NCBI GenBank assembly: GCA_037367355.1
Contig: CM074700.1
Coordinates: 744,001-808,000, forward strand
DNA: 64,000 bases
Source of the DNA: Neoscytalidium dimidiatum
Lineage: Eukaryota > Ascomycota > Dothideomycetes > Botryosphaeriales > Botryosphaeriaceae
Direction: 5' to 3'
Shown: positions 1-11,400 of the stretch, one piece after another
Numbering within the stretch: the stretch's first letter is position 1
Layout of the letters: the number at the start of each line of letters is the position of its first letter
Notes under the pieces: generated by a model
What the model was told of the DNA's origin: nothing
Seen by the model: the letters and a program-made list of their open reading frames with translations, nothing else
The model's database searches: none
Made by a program: the position numbers and the translations under genes

Positions 1-737
1 GATTTCAGGGCGCGGAAAGGAACTCTCGTCGCCGTAGCAAGCAAGAGGCCTTTTCTATCTTGCTTCTCTGTCCACACTCGCTCATCCTGGCTCATTGGCG
101 ATGGCGGGCTCTAGCATATTTAGAAGCGGGTAGTATGTATACATCTTCTGCAACATTGAGGGCGATTCCATCCGTCTCGAGGAGGAAAAGACGAAGTCAC
201 AGCTCCTTGCAACTGGAAACTCGCGGCGAATCGCCTGTACCCTCCTATCCACCTTACCGGGGCACAATAGCATCATATGCTCCAGATATTGGCAAAGCGG
301 ACGACGGTGGTCGCGGTGGGAAGGTGTCGCAAAGACTCGAATGTGCGTTGTGAAAGGGAAAAGCGGGTGCGTGCAGAAGTGTGCGAGAAAAATCTCGGTC
401 AAGGGACTGTTCGCGCCAGTACATTTAAGGACTAGCTAATCTTGGCATGAAGATCCCTGTCGCGTTCCGTCATCGCCGCTCGCGCCCGCTCGCGTCTGCC
501 CGCGGCGAGATTCAAAGCATCATCGTTCATTGTCGCCTCGCTGGCGTCGCGGCTGCAGGTCAAGCATCGATACCCGCCAACGCCAGAAGAAAGGACCCTC
601 GGCCTCCGTCAGACCCTGCAGATTCGCCTGCACGGGCTCGGACGTATCCACTCCTACCACCATTCGAGGTCTCGACCGACCTCGAGACCGTCCCGCCGAC
701 GCCTGTCCGCTCACCAGCGCAACAAGCAAAAACCACA
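1..737. other. Left-edge non-coding stretch, 5' flank of the EF-hand gene
   Basis: No gene could be supported here. Open frames exist on both strands but show no recognisable domain and no convincing splice structure. The last few hundred bases are probably promoter and 5' UTR of the EF-hand gene starting at 738. Confidence 0.5.
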
Positions 738-1486
738 ATGGTCGGTCTTATACCCTTTCGGCAAACCCACCACCCCTCCGACCTCGAAGAACAAAACAGA
801 AAAAAAAAAAACTTCCCCAAGCTGACCCATTTTTTTCCCCCTTCCCACCGAAACAGCCCCCCAAACGAACCCCCAAGAAACCGGCGGCCCCGCCGAAGCA
901 GCAGCAGCAGCCCAAACAACCCCGCCGCTCCGCCCTCGCCCGCGAACACGGCATCACCGCCTCGCAAGAAGCCGCGCTGCGCGACGCCTTCCAGCTCTTC
1001 GCGCAGCACCCGGACACGCACAACAACGGCCTGGGCGTCGTGCGCACCAGCGACGCCAGGCGGGTCATGGCCGCGCTGGGGTTCGCGCTGTCGCCGGACG
1101 ACGTGCGCGAGATGCGGGACGCGCTGGACCCGGAGGGCGAGGGGTGGGTCCGGTACGAGCATCTGGTCGCGTACGCGGCGGTGTGGTGGCATGCCGGGGA
1201 GGGGGCGGCGGGTGGTGGTGGTGGTGGTGGTGGGGCAGGCGGGTTGGCGAGGGAGGAGGTGGAGAGGGCGTTTGCGCTGTTTACTGGAGGCAGGAAGGGG
1301 GGTAGGATCGGGGTTGCGGATCTGAGGAAGGTGGCGGGGTTGTTGCGGGAGGAGGTGGATGATGCGGTGCTGTGGGATATGGTGGTTGAGGCGAATGGGG
1401 AGGCGAGGTCGAGGGAGGGGGTTGGGAGGGGCGTTAGTTTGGAGGAGTTTGAGGGGGTGATGAGGAGGGCGGGGGTGTTTGGGTGA
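738..1486 (+). CDS. Degenerate EF-hand (calmodulin/centrin-like) protein
   Basis: Model: exon 1 is only the ATG (738-740), intron 741-856 (branch-like CTGAC, acceptor AAACAG), exon 2 857-1486; 210 aa. An ATG followed at once by an intron is familiar from fungal calmodulin-type genes. The N-terminus is a basic Pro/Lys/Gln linker beginning MPPKRTPKK. It is followed by EF-hand helices (LRDAFQLFA, RRVMAALGFALSPDDVREM) and a second pair (VERAFALF, LEEFEGVMRRAG). The calcium loops are poor: DPEGEGWVRYEH lacks the position-12 glutamate, and the first loop is irregular. A Gly run (GGT repeat near 1213) separates the two lobes. The family normally acts as a calcium sensor or myosin light chain; here calcium binding is doubtful and the partner unknown. 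The donor GTCGGT is weak, so the start is the least certain part. Confidence 0.6.
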
Positions 1487-2593
1487 ATGGGCGGGCGAGG
1501 GCCAGGATGGGATGGGATGGTGTGGGTGATCATCGATGCTGGTGATGATATTGACCGTGCTCGTGGTGGGGAGGACGGCATTCGGAGTACGGCTTGGCGT
1601 TCGGCATTCTCTGACCACTTTTAGTTCGGATTTCGGCAGCAACAGCGACGGCGTTGTTTGGCGCGCGGATGAGGTCGTACCTGTATGAGGATGGTGCTTG
1701 GCACAGCATGGGTCGCAGCTTGAAGTTTTCTAAGCACACGCGGTTTGGTTCGGGTATTCCTACCGCAGGCGCCATGGGCCATCCATGCATTGCTGAAACG
1801 TGCCTATAGGGAGATTCTCTTCCCTGTCCGCATTGCTATATCAGAGCGGGACGGGAGTCGGGCTGCGTCGACGGGACGGGGAGCGGGATAGCGGGAGAAA
1901 GGCAAAACTTGAGACAAACGCGGCAAATAGGTGGTATATGCGTGGCTATGCAACTTAGCATTCTTGCTGAACAGCGTATCCCGTAAATATGCGATAAGAG
2001 AGCTCAAGGACGGAAGGCGGCTACACCAGCTTCGGGTACCTGCCGATCGGGTCTGACGATGGTTTGACCAGCTAAAAGCTTCTTTCATCGCACGTTGCGA
2101 GGAAAATTCGGGTCGCCTGTTCAGGTCCGGTTCGGAAAACGCCACACCATATGCTATAGCAGAAACACGAAAGATCGTATCAGAATCAGTTCTGTTACGG
2201 AAGCTGTTGTGATCTATTACGCCGCTCTAAATGCTTTTGTGATGAGAGTGTGTGTATGCTCGCAATTTCCTTCATCCTGGCGGGAGCTTAACCTTCATGC
2301 TGAGAGGACCTCCTGTGAAACTTCGCACCCTTCAACTCTCTAGGCACATGAGGCCGCTGCTCCATTCTGCTTGATACCGATCGCTTTCCCCCAACCCAAT
2401 GCTGAGAATAGAGTGTGAATGAAAAAGAAGGGGAATGGGAAATTTGTAATAATACCCAGGTCTGATGAGAAGGCGAAGAATGCCCGGGAGAAGTCCGTTT
2501 CGAATAATGCAGGAAAGAGGTCCATCACCCACGACCCACAATCTCCTTCTCTTCCCCAGAATCACACTAAAGTCTTCTCGCTTGTGCACTCCC
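1487..2593. other. Convergent intergenic region
   Basis: This lies between the 3' ends of the EF-hand gene (+) and the eIF4E gene (-). Short open frames here have no recognisable domain. I see no RNA gene or repeat; it presumably holds two 3' UTRs. Confidence 0.5.
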
Positions 2594-3712
2594 TCACTGG
2601 CCCTCCTGCTGCGTCGCGTCGGGGAAGCGGAAGCCGGCATGCTCGGAGTGGCGCTTGTAGTAGTACTGGTTCTCGCGAAGAGCGAGCTCCGGCGAGATGT
2701 TGCCGAGGACGAGGTCGCGCAGGCGGTCGATACCCTCCTGGTTCTCGGCATCGCGGTTCCAGATGGAGATGAGGTGGGAGTTGAAGCGGACGCTGTAGGA
2801 AATGCCGCAGATGTCGTCAATGAAGGTCATGCGCTTGGCGCTGTTGTCGACGGCCTCCTGCAGCTTGCCGCCCACGGCCATCAGCGACACCTCCTTCCAG
2901 AACTGCGCGGCCTTCTCCTTGGGCACGCGGAAGGTCCAGGCGCCGCCCTTGAGGTTGCGCGGGTCTTCCCAAACCGGCTTGACGCCCAGGTGGAACAGGT
3001 GGACCGAGTCGCGCAGGCGGAGCGTGGACAGGTCGAAGTGGTTCATCGTCTCCCAGAAGGAGCGCAGGTCGCTGATCACATGCAGCTTCACCAGGCGCGA
3101 CTCGTAGTCGTTGGACTCGCTGATCTTGTCGGCCGGACTGGCCGGGTTCGCGGCGGCTTCCTCCTCCTGAGCCCAGGCCGGCTTGCTCTCGCGGCCCTGA
3201 CGATCGTGCCAGAACTCCCAGGTGTGCTCGAGCGGCGGCGGGCGGAGCTTCTGCAGGAGGGCCTCCTTCATGGCCTTGCCTCGGGCGGGTGAGTTGGTCG
3301 CCGCGGCGGCTTCCTCACTCTGCGGAGGAAGGCCGTTGGTAGTGAGGCCGGGGAAAGAAGGGCGGGAGCTCATTTCGTAGGAGTCGCGGAAAGTCTTGCG
3401 GACGATAAGGTGGTCGTCGCCGTTCTTGATGGGGCGATCCTGCTTGAAGTTGGGAGGATTCTCAAGCCAGGCCGGATCCACGGGACGGTTGCTGGCCTCG
3501 GAAAGTAGCTCGGCCTTGAAGGCAGCAAAGATGCGTACCAGGTTCTGGAGGCGAAGGAATTGCTTGGGATCCTTGACGCTGCCAGGGGGGCTGATGCGGG
3601 GGTCACTCAGGTCGTCAATGTAGTTGAGAATTTGACGACGGCGGACACCGGATTCTTCGGACAAGGCTGGAATGGGGCGCTCGTCAGCGTCAAATACAGT
3701 GAAAGAGGCCAT
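2594..3712 (-). CDS. eIF4E-family cap-binding translation factor
   Basis: Single exon, 372 aa from the ATG at 3712 (MASFTVFDADERPIP). Ten more in-frame codons lie upstream, but the first codon of that extension is weakly supported. The C-terminal half carries the eIF4E fold: the first tryptophan block HTWEFWHDR, SFWETMNHFDLSTLRLRD, the cap-binding WEDPRNLKGGAWTFRV block, then FWKEVSLMAVGG and a basic SIWNRD end. The protein is longer than canonical eIF4E (about 210-250 aa) because of a roughly 150-residue N-terminal extension and an acidic Ala/Glu-rich insert after HDRQGRESKPAW. That suggests a class II/4EHP-like or fungal-specific eIF4E rather than the main initiation factor. It should bind m7G caps in the cytoplasm, promoting or repressing translation. 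The NOPCHAP1-like gene is transcribed divergently. Confidence 0.85.
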   Translation of the reverse strand: MASFTVFDADERPIPALSEESGVRRRQILNYIDDLSDPRISPPGSVKDPKQFLRLQNLVRIFAAFKAELLSEASNRPVDPAWLENPPNFKQDRPIKNGDDHLIVRKTFRDSYEMSSRPSFPGLTTNGLPPQSEEAAAATNSPARGKAMKEALLQKLRPPPLEHTWEFWHDRQGRESKPAWAQEEEAAANPASPADKISESNDYESRLVKLHVISDLRSFWETMNHFDLSTLRLRDSVHLFHLGVKPVWEDPRNLKGGAWTFRVPKEKAAQFWKEVSLMAVGGKLQEAVDNSAKRMTFIDDICGISYSVRFNSHLISIWNRDAENQEGIDRLRDLVLGNISPELALRENQYYYKRHSEHAGFRFPDATQQEGQ

Positions 3713-4876
3713 TTTGCAAGGTGCGATGATGACAGTTGGCAAAGACAGCTGAAGGATGAAGACGAGGAATGGAAGAAAAAAAGACGAAGCCTGTAGCAGG
3801 CGACGAATTTGAAGACGGCCATGTGTGAGAGTGAATGGTAAAAAACCATTGTAGCTTGGTATTGTGCGAATCCTATTGTTAGAGGGGCGAAGAGGTGAAG
3901 TGAGGTGGTGTTGAGGAAGACGAGGTGAGGTGAAGACCTAAAGTGAACATGCGACGTAGACACTGAAACATACTGGAGGAAAGCACGAAGTAGGCAGTCG
4001 AAAAACGCACTCACAAAGTCACGGCAGAATTTGCGAATAGAGATGGTGTCTCCTACCTTCAGTCGCGAGTCGAGCAACAAGTCACGGTCGACAGGCCTCA
4101 GGGGTCGGGAGGCGAACAGAGGACAGCTGTGCGGGACCGGGAGACCGCGGGGTATATATTTAACAAGCACAGACGAAACACAAGCAGCAGAAGCAAAGGC
4201 GGGGCGGCGAAGGCGGCCGGGGACAAAGGGCGCGGCGGCAGCTTTGTCCTGGAGAATGGAAGGACGAGTTGACGGGCTGGCGCGTGATGCTTGGCCCTGC
4301 CGGGCTCCGGGGCGTCAGACTTGACTGACCTGGGATGCAGTGGAGGGCTGCCGGAGGGCTGCTGGAGGGCTGGGCCGCAGCGTGCTACGCGCCGGCGCTA
4401 GCTGGGCCTGTCAGGGTCTATCCGTTCGCGTTTGAGCAGCGCCTTCTGTCTGACACAGCAATCGTGTTTCAGGCATTGGAATCGCTCGCGAATCCAGGAG
4501 CCCGTGCAGCCCAGACCGCGCGCAATGACGGCATCGCTGACGGCTGCCTATGCGATAGGCCCGTCCGAGCCAGAAATCGGATGATTATCCAGGTACTCGC
4601 CAACGTGGGCGCCCGCAGGCCTGCTGCTGCGAGCGCGCCGCCTGTCCGTCTCGCGCGCTTCCAGCACAGTGGCAGCCGCTGCCCCTCGGCGGGGTCATCG
4701 GTCACAGCCCACAGCCCACAGCCCACAGCGCCGTGCAGGCCCCACACCGCGCCGACCGCCCGACCGCCTGGCCGGCAGAACAGACACCCCGGTCGAAAAT
4801 GTTCGCCGTCTTCCACCAGCCAAGCTTCCAAGAACACACAACCTGCGCAAATCAAACACTCTCATAACCGCTGACC
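3713..4876. promoter_or_regulatory. Divergent promoter region between eIF4E-like and NOPCHAP1-like genes
   Basis: About 1.16 kb separates two divergent starts. A TATA-like run (tatatatttaac) lies near 4152, about 440 bp upstream of the eIF4E-like ATG, so its 5' UTR may be long or spliced. A short 7-bp tandem repeat sits near 4703. Open frames here look like chance. No factor-binding site can be assigned. Confidence 0.4.
4703..4730. repeat. Short tandem repeat, 7-bp unit cacagcc
   Basis: About four head-to-tail copies of cacagcc/acagccc are visible. The repeat lies in the 5' flank of the NOPCHAP1-like gene and is a likely length-variable minisatellite. Confidence 0.7.
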
Positions 4877-5611
4877 ATGCCCGGCAAGCGACAGCTGGCA
4901 GAAGGCGACGATGCCCTCGCTGAATCTCAGACCACCACCAACCTTCCCCGTCGAACCCGTCGCAGATCCGGCCCGACAACATCGTCATCTTCGAATGGCG
5001 ACAGCTATGCAGCCAGACCCGTCGCTATAGCCGTCTCGGCCGCGCAGGTGGATCACGCCATGCAGGAGCCAAGCGGTGTCGACTCCGACTCCGAATCCAG
5101 CGTTGTCAGCACCTCCTCTGAAGAGCCAAGCTCCGACTCCGACGAAGATTCAGAACATGACGCCTCGGGAGAGGGCGACTCTGTCATGGATACCGACGAA
5201 ATAACAACGCTACCGTTGCCGCCCGACATCGAAGCTAGGCGGAGGATATACCAACGACAAGCCCCTCCGACATCGTCGCTCAGCGAACGGCTGAAGACGT
5301 TCCTCCCGCAGATGGCAGCCGCAAACGAAGAGCTCGAGCGGGACCGTGTTGCTGGGAAGCTGGCAGAGAAGTCTCTGGAAGCAGTTCCTGATGACGAGGA
5401 GCACTATATTGAGATGAACCTAGGCCTCGGCGTTTTGAAAGAAAGAGACCCGAACAAGATGGACAGTGACAGCGAGAGCGAGGATGAAATGGACGCCGAT
5501 GTCGACGGCCATAATGAGAGGAAGACCACCGAGCAGGATGTCCTGGGAAAGCTCATGGGAAAGAAAAAGGTGAAGACTGGAGGTGGAATACAGGAAGTGC
5601 CAGATCAGTGA
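4877..5611 (+). CDS. NOPCHAP1: NOPCHAP1-like (DUF4598) snoRNP assembly chaperone
   Basis: Intronless, 244 aa, starting MPGKRQLAEGDDALAES. The N-terminal third is basic with an Arg-rich patch (PRRTRRRSG), a likely nuclear signal. Residues about 68-105 form a Ser/Asp/Glu-rich acidic tract. The core begins near SLSERLKTFLPQMAAANEEL and continues to YIEMNLGLGVLKE, the conserved hallmark of the C12orf45/NOPCHAP1 (DUF4598) family. The human protein helps load the box C/D snoRNP protein NOP58 onto the R2TP chaperone, so a role in nucleolar snoRNP assembly is inferred. The tail is acidic, then Lys-rich (GKKKVKTGG). The family assignment rests on recognition of the core and was not computed. Confidence 0.7.
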   Translation: MPGKRQLAEGDDALAESQTTTNLPRRTRRRSGPTTSSSSNGDSYAARPVAIAVSAAQVDHAMQEPSGVDSDSESSVVSTSSEEPSSDSDEDSEHDASGEGDSVMDTDEITTLPLPPDIEARRRIYQRQAPPTSSLSERLKTFLPQMAAANEELERDRVAGKLAEKSLEAVPDDEEHYIEMNLGLGVLKERDPNKMDSDSESEDEMDADVDGHNERKTTEQDVLGKLMGKKKVKTGGGIQEVPDQ

Positions 5612-6526
5612 GGCACTCTCGATCCAGATCTCCTCTTTCAAAACACGCCTTCTGTTTTTCCTTCTCCACCCCATGTCCGATACTCCAGACTCCGACTGGA
5701 TCATGAGATAAAGTGGAGGATGTAAATGACTGGTAACTACCATTCATGATAAGATGATCTGGAAGGACATGTTTCGTTGAAGATTGACAAAACAGTCGCA
5801 CCAGATGGTCGACCATTTCATACTGTTGATCTGACGGCAAAACATTTCGCACAACTCAAACACTAATGCGGTGCACAAAATTTGGTGTCTCATGACGGGA
5901 TGGACATCAACGATACCGGCTGTGTAGTCTTGTACCATTTCACCGGGCCCTGAATTTCTCTAGATAAAGGTATGACGGTTCTTCTATGTGATCCGCTTCC
6001 CACAAAGATTTGATTGGCACCGCGTGGTCTTAGTTTCCTCTTATCTATGTTTTGGAGTTTCCTTCCTTGCAATCATTTCGTATTTTAACACCCACTCCAT
6101 GTACGCAGCGGAGCAACAACAATTACATCACATTCGTCTTTGGAAAGACGTCTTTAGCGGCGAAGTGACAGTACCCAATTGAAAAGATAGTTGGATGATC
6201 TCATCACTTTTGTCCTTGCCTCGTTTCCTGCAAATTTGGTCTTCCTTCACTGCTCCCTCCTCCTATTCCCCGCCCCTCTTTCCTTTTCTTTCATTTTTGT
6301 GGCTAAGAGGAAAAGGCACTGCAAACTGGGCACATGAGATTTAGCTCACAAACTCCACACTATGTCGGAGAGGCTGTGGATGAAACGGCCGGACTTTAAG
6401 GGCTCGTCTCGATCTGAAATAATTCTTCAGAAAATGGGACGCAACTGTATCTCACCCAAACGCTCAAATTTTCAGCAAAAGAACCCCAGCCGGACATTTC
6501 AAGTACGCCACCGTCACTAAAAAAGC
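5612..6526. other. Convergent intergenic region
   Basis: About 0.9 kb between the 3' ends of the NOPCHAP1-like and lysozyme-like genes. It contains pyrimidine-rich stretches (near 6240-6300) but no credible open frame, RNA gene or repeat. Confidence 0.5.
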
Positions 6527-7440
6527 TCACGAGTATCCACACCCCCTGCCTCCGCCATTCCACCCCAGCAACCTGTTAGCGATGTCATTAACGTAGCTAA
6601 CAGTGCCAGCGCCACCAGTGTCATCAAGATTACCCCAATCGGACACGCGGCCACTATTGAACGCACGCAGCGCATGGTACGGACGTCCACCGCCGCCGAC
6701 ATTGTACCACGCCTGCCCATCGGCGCCGTTGAAGAGCCACGCGTACCCAGGTCCGCCGATGGGCCAGCTGCCGGGCGTGCCGAGCACGCCGTTGCGGATC
6801 ATCGTGTCGATACTGGCGACCGGGCTGCGCGGATCGAACGGCCGCGAGCCCGGCGCCGCCTGCATGATGCCGCAGTTGGCGTTGTTGTAGCCGGTGCAGC
6901 GGACATCGAGCTGGCCAGAGGACTGGAGGGAATAGTAAGAAGAAGTCATTCGTCAATCCGGCTTTCGGTGGCTGTCTCGTTTGACATCTTTTTCGGCGTT
7001 GAGACCGGTGGGAAAGAACTTACCTCCTGCATGATGATAGCCAGGATCATGCGGGCGTCGACGTTCGTCTCGGCGGCGATCTGCAGGATCTTGTATTGCA
7101 GGATGCCGTTGTTGACCTCGGAGTTGTACCGGCGCAGCGTGGGGAGGTTGATCGCCCACAGCGTGTCGAATGTCCGCCAATCTGTCGCGTACGGCATCAG
7201 CCAGTATTGGCCCCAGAAACACCGGTATCCGGGGGGATTGTACATGACGGCCGCATCGGCGCCTGTGCGGGCGTACGGCCTGTACCATGAGAGCGAGTCG
7301 AGATTGCTGACCCATCTGAAGCCGGCAAAGGATGCGTAGCGGCTTTGGAGGTATGAGAAGGGTGCGCCGGACACGGCTGTGGCGGAGAGTAGGGTCAGTA
7401 GAGTGGCGCAGAGCGTGGCGCGGAGTTGAACGGCAACCAT
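6527..7440 (-). CDS. Secreted lysozyme-like (transglycosylase-fold) protein
   Basis: Two exons, complement(6527-6922, 7024-7440), with a 101-bp intron (donor GTAAGT, acceptor CTCCAG); 270 aa. Residues 1-26 form a signal peptide (MVAVQLRATLCATLL, cleavage near AVSGA/PFSYL). The exon junction restores MILAIIMQESSG, placing a glutamate (E139) where lysozyme/GH23-type transglycosylases carry their catalytic acid. Downstream lies VRCTGYNNANCGIMQA, the Gly-Met-Gln loop typical of this fold, then an Asp/Pro-rich segment and a Cys near the C-terminus. Such proteins cleave the beta-1,4 bond of peptidoglycan or bind chitin-like polymers, so an extracellular role against bacteria or on cell walls is inferred. 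The clean phase-0 join supports the model; the exact substrate is unknown. Confidence 0.75.
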
Positions 7441-8469
7441 TGTAGACGAAAGATCGGAATGTAACGAGGGGCTTTGTTCCTGCAGAAATGAAGTACGGGG
7501 CTCTTATTGAGCCTTGAACGAAAGTTTGAGACGTAGTGACATTGTGTAAAGTCAATAAGATGTCTCATAGACAGAGCGCGGAAGAGATTTATGATTCCCC
7601 ACGCAGCTTTCCGACTACATCGAAAGCAAAGTGCGAATACTTCGTAGGGATGGTGGATATAGAATTCCAGCTCCGCTTGTGTGGACTCGAGAAGCGGCTT
7701 GATCTATATTTACTTTGCTGTCAACAAATTCGAATCCGAATCTAGGCCTCTAGTTACTCGAAGCGGCAACATTCTTGCCACAATCTTTGCCCCACGACCA
7801 TGTCATTGGGTGTGAATATTAGACGAGCGGCTTGGAAACTGGGTAATACGCTGAAGAAATGCATGCTGCTTGAATTTCTTGAGATCACGCGAAAGGGAAA
7901 CCTTGGGGAAGAATGGAGGGCTGAACGGTGAAGCTCCCTGGCTGGCAAACGCACGTGAGAGGTCAAGGAGATATTTGGAAAACCACGTGGGATCCCAGCA
8001 TCCGTTGCCGGAAGACACTGTCTCCGGCTTTCTTCTTTTGCTTACAAGTCATCGATTATTCGTAGACTGGCCAGCCATGAATGCATGGGCTTAAAGCCTT
8101 TGATAGTCAAATTATCATTATATCCAGCATCTTTGTGAGTAGGAGCATCATCGTGAATACTGAATTGAAGCGACTGTCGGGGCGCTGGATAGAATTGCGA
8201 TGTTGGAAAAGTTCGAGCACAACATCCCTATGTTCAATTACACTTGATATTGAAAGGAAAGCGAAAATACTAAGAATTAGGTCCATTGACAGCTAATGAG
8301 TAGCCCAGAATGTTCTTCGATCAGTTACAGGATTCTTGGGCAATATTATTCCTGCGAGATGAGTAAGAAATATCCGGGGGAAAAACGATCTGGAAAACAA
8401 GGTGGCGTAGAACGCCGAGATCCACTAGCAAGGTGGCGGTGCACTTGTAAGGTCCTTAGTACTAGACCT
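7441..8469. other. Intergenic region
   Basis: This lies between the start of the lysozyme-like gene and the 3' end of the kinase-ankyrin gene. The open frames on either strand are short and unconvincing. The part just above 7440 is presumably the promoter of the secreted protein gene. Confidence 0.5.
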
Positions 8470-11400
8470 TTAATTTTCAGGTACCCGGTGGGCGGCTCTT
8501 CTGGAATTCTGAATGCTGGTGTTGCTCTGCTGCTCGGTTACTTCAGGATCCGGCAGCTCAGAAATGTTGTTGAGGGAGAGTTCCCAACTACATTCTGCGT
8601 GGCTCGGCTCTGGATCTGGATCTGGACCAACACCAATTTTCCAAACCTCCTTCAAGTCTGGTTCACTTTGTGCCTCGCAGAAATTCATTTTAAAAACGAA
8701 CTCTTGATGCAACTTTAGTGTATAGCCTTTAGTGAAGGACTTTAGGAGGGTTGCTTGCGCTCTGAGATTATCAGGGATCTCTTCCACCGCGTTTTTCGGA
8801 GTCAGGTTGACGGCGCGGCGGAGGCGTCCGTGATGTGCTGAACCATCCAATATAACCTTCCATATTCGATGCAAGTAGGGATCCCAGCCGCCTTGTGGAT
8901 TGTCTGGTGATCCCATGAACAGCACCAGGGTCTCCGAGACCTTATGCTTCAGGGCGTACAGGAGGAGCTTGCAGCCACTTTTGAAGTCAACCATTTCTGT
9001 GTCCCCGGTAAACCCAATTTGGTGGAATGCGCACATGCAACCCCAAGACTTAGATCGAACGGCCTTTTTCCAGGCACGTCTGAAAATGGCCTTGGCTTGT
9101 GAAGACAGATCACCCTTTGCCACAACGGGTGCCATGTAGCGCAGGAGCGCCAAACATACAGGTCTGTTGTTTGAAAGTGCAGCGATCTCCAGTGGCGTCT
9201 GAGAGCTTTGATCTGCGCGGTAAGGGTCTCCTCCTGCCGCAATTGCCCTCGTTGTCAGGTCAGTGACTGTGTCAATGGAATGTGTCGGAGGATTCTCGTG
9301 AGTGAATGGGATTCCTGCCATGAAATGGAGAGGCAGATAGACTTCCTCCTTGCTAGCATCCTGTAGAACTCCCGAATCAACTATTATGAACGCCAGATCC
9401 AGATCTCCATCCCTGATTGAGGTTTCAAAGTGCTGGAAGTGAGGATGTGTGCTCCTGTGAAGAATTTTGTCCGCTAATTGTTGCCAATCAGCACAACGGG
9501 GCAACTCTACCACAAGATCAAAATAGCTTCTTCCGTCCATGGAATAAAGATTGACATCCGCACCAGCATCTATGAGAATATTGGCGCACGCATAGCTTGA
9601 CCGGTGCTTCAGAGAAAGCTCCAAGGCTGTCGCTCCGTGGCAACGTTGGTTGATTTTGAGATCTCCGGCCTGAAGAAGAGCCTCTACTGATTCCGGGATT
9701 CCGTATAATGCCGCGAGGTGAAGGCAAGGCCAGGAGGATTGGTAAACTTCGGACGCCCGTGCACCATGGTCGATCAATGTGCGGATGACGTGAGCATTTC
9801 CGTTAAGGGTAGCTTCCGCCAACGCTGGAGTCAGATCCAAATCTACAAGCCGTGCGCTGTCTCTGATGTACTCAAGAATGATTGAGACAAGTTCCGCTTC
9901 GGAAGTTGTGCTGGCCTTCTGCAATAGAGCTGAATAATTTGGGTTGATCTCCCTTGATTGCTGCTCTAGCAGGGCCTGCACATCCTGCGTCCGATTTAGG
10001 ATGACTGCTTTTTCTATAGGAGAAATGCCCTCATTATTGACAGCATCCGTGCTTGCTCCCAGACTTGTTAATCTGGCTAAGTCCATAAGCGAAGAAAGCC
10101 CGCTCATTATCGCGTGATGCAGGGGAGTGTCACCCTTGTCGTCATGGGCTGTCAAATCCGCTCCATTTTGGTTGAACCATTCGATGATTTCCAGGTTGCG
10201 ACTTTGGATCGCTATGCTAATGGGCCGCGCTCCTTGGAAACATTTGTCTTCGCAGTTTATATCCGCCCCTGCATCTAAACAGGTTTGCAGGATATTTCGA
10301 GATACCTCGGAGCTGATGGTTCCGGAGCATGCCGCTGAAGTACATTCTAAGAAGATTCTGTTCATGGCAAACTTCTTGAAGTGCGGGTACTGCTCGTATT
10401 GGTGCACAGTTTCCAAGGCTGCTCGGATTACCTCGTCGTCTCCGGATCCAACACTCGTCAAGCACAGACTTTCTAGCATCATCTCCCGAACCGTCGCACG
10501 AATGTAGTCCTTGATACGACCAGGAATTTCCTGGATATAGTTGCAACCCAGAGACACTTCCATTGAGTCGGCTGCACATAGCTCGACTGCCAGGCCTACG
10601 ACTTCTAAGCCAGCCATATCAATATCGAGTTCAATAGATGCCTCGGCCTCGATGTATGGAAGGAAACGGTCGACCAACATCTGAGCCGCGAGTTTTGCTG
10701 CCTCTATTGTGTACTTTCCGTGGAAGAGAACTCGTTCCGTGCGTGTGGCTGCCGAGTATGCTTTGCATGAGCTGTGAAACAACTCAAGTTCATGATGTCT
10801 TTCCTTCTCAGATATGGAATGTCTCGCAGCTTCAGTGTCTGATGCAAGCAGTCCAATTCTAGGTAGAAAGTGTTCCATGATATCCGTCAAATGGTACATG
10901 CAAGCAATCATCCAAGCGGAAAATTCAAACTTGCCAGAGCCTTTTCCAATAAGAGGATCCGCCCCCAAACTGAGAAGTGTACGAACAGCTGCTATGGATC
11001 CAGATGCTGTTGCGAACGCCAAAGGAGTTCCGGAAAGCCTCACGGGGAGCTGTGGGTCGATAACAACGAAACCATTTGCTACAGCGTTAAGCAGATTGTA
11101 CTGCGTGTTGTGGCCGACTCTGGATAGGAGCCTTGCTGTGAAGTCCAGAGAATCATCTGGAAACATGAAGAGCCAGTGGATCGGAAAGGCCCCCCAGCCG
11201 TCCGGTTTGGTATGATCAGCTGATGAGAGAAGTTCCATCAGACAATCAGCATCCCCCATATGACATGCCTGCTGGCGCTCCTCTGTAGAATTATTTCTAA
11301 CCTTGCCACCGGTAGCTATGTCTAGTTGAGGCCCGGGCTTATTCTCATCTTCTTGATCATCAACTTTGTAGAAGCTTGGCTCTGTGAACTTCGAGGTCCT

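Noticed and set aside
560..1642. Long minus-strand frame antisense to the EF-hand gene
   Set aside because: It is Arg/Pro/His-rich without domain structure, whereas the plus strand carries EF-hand helices; the GC-rich antisense frame is a shadow.
2465..3292. Long plus-strand frame inside the eIF4E-like gene
   Set aside because: No recognisable domain; the minus strand has the full cap-binding motif set.
7715..7745. ATTCGAATCC-like stretch as a tRNA B box
   Set aside because: No A box at a plausible distance and no acceptor stem pairing.
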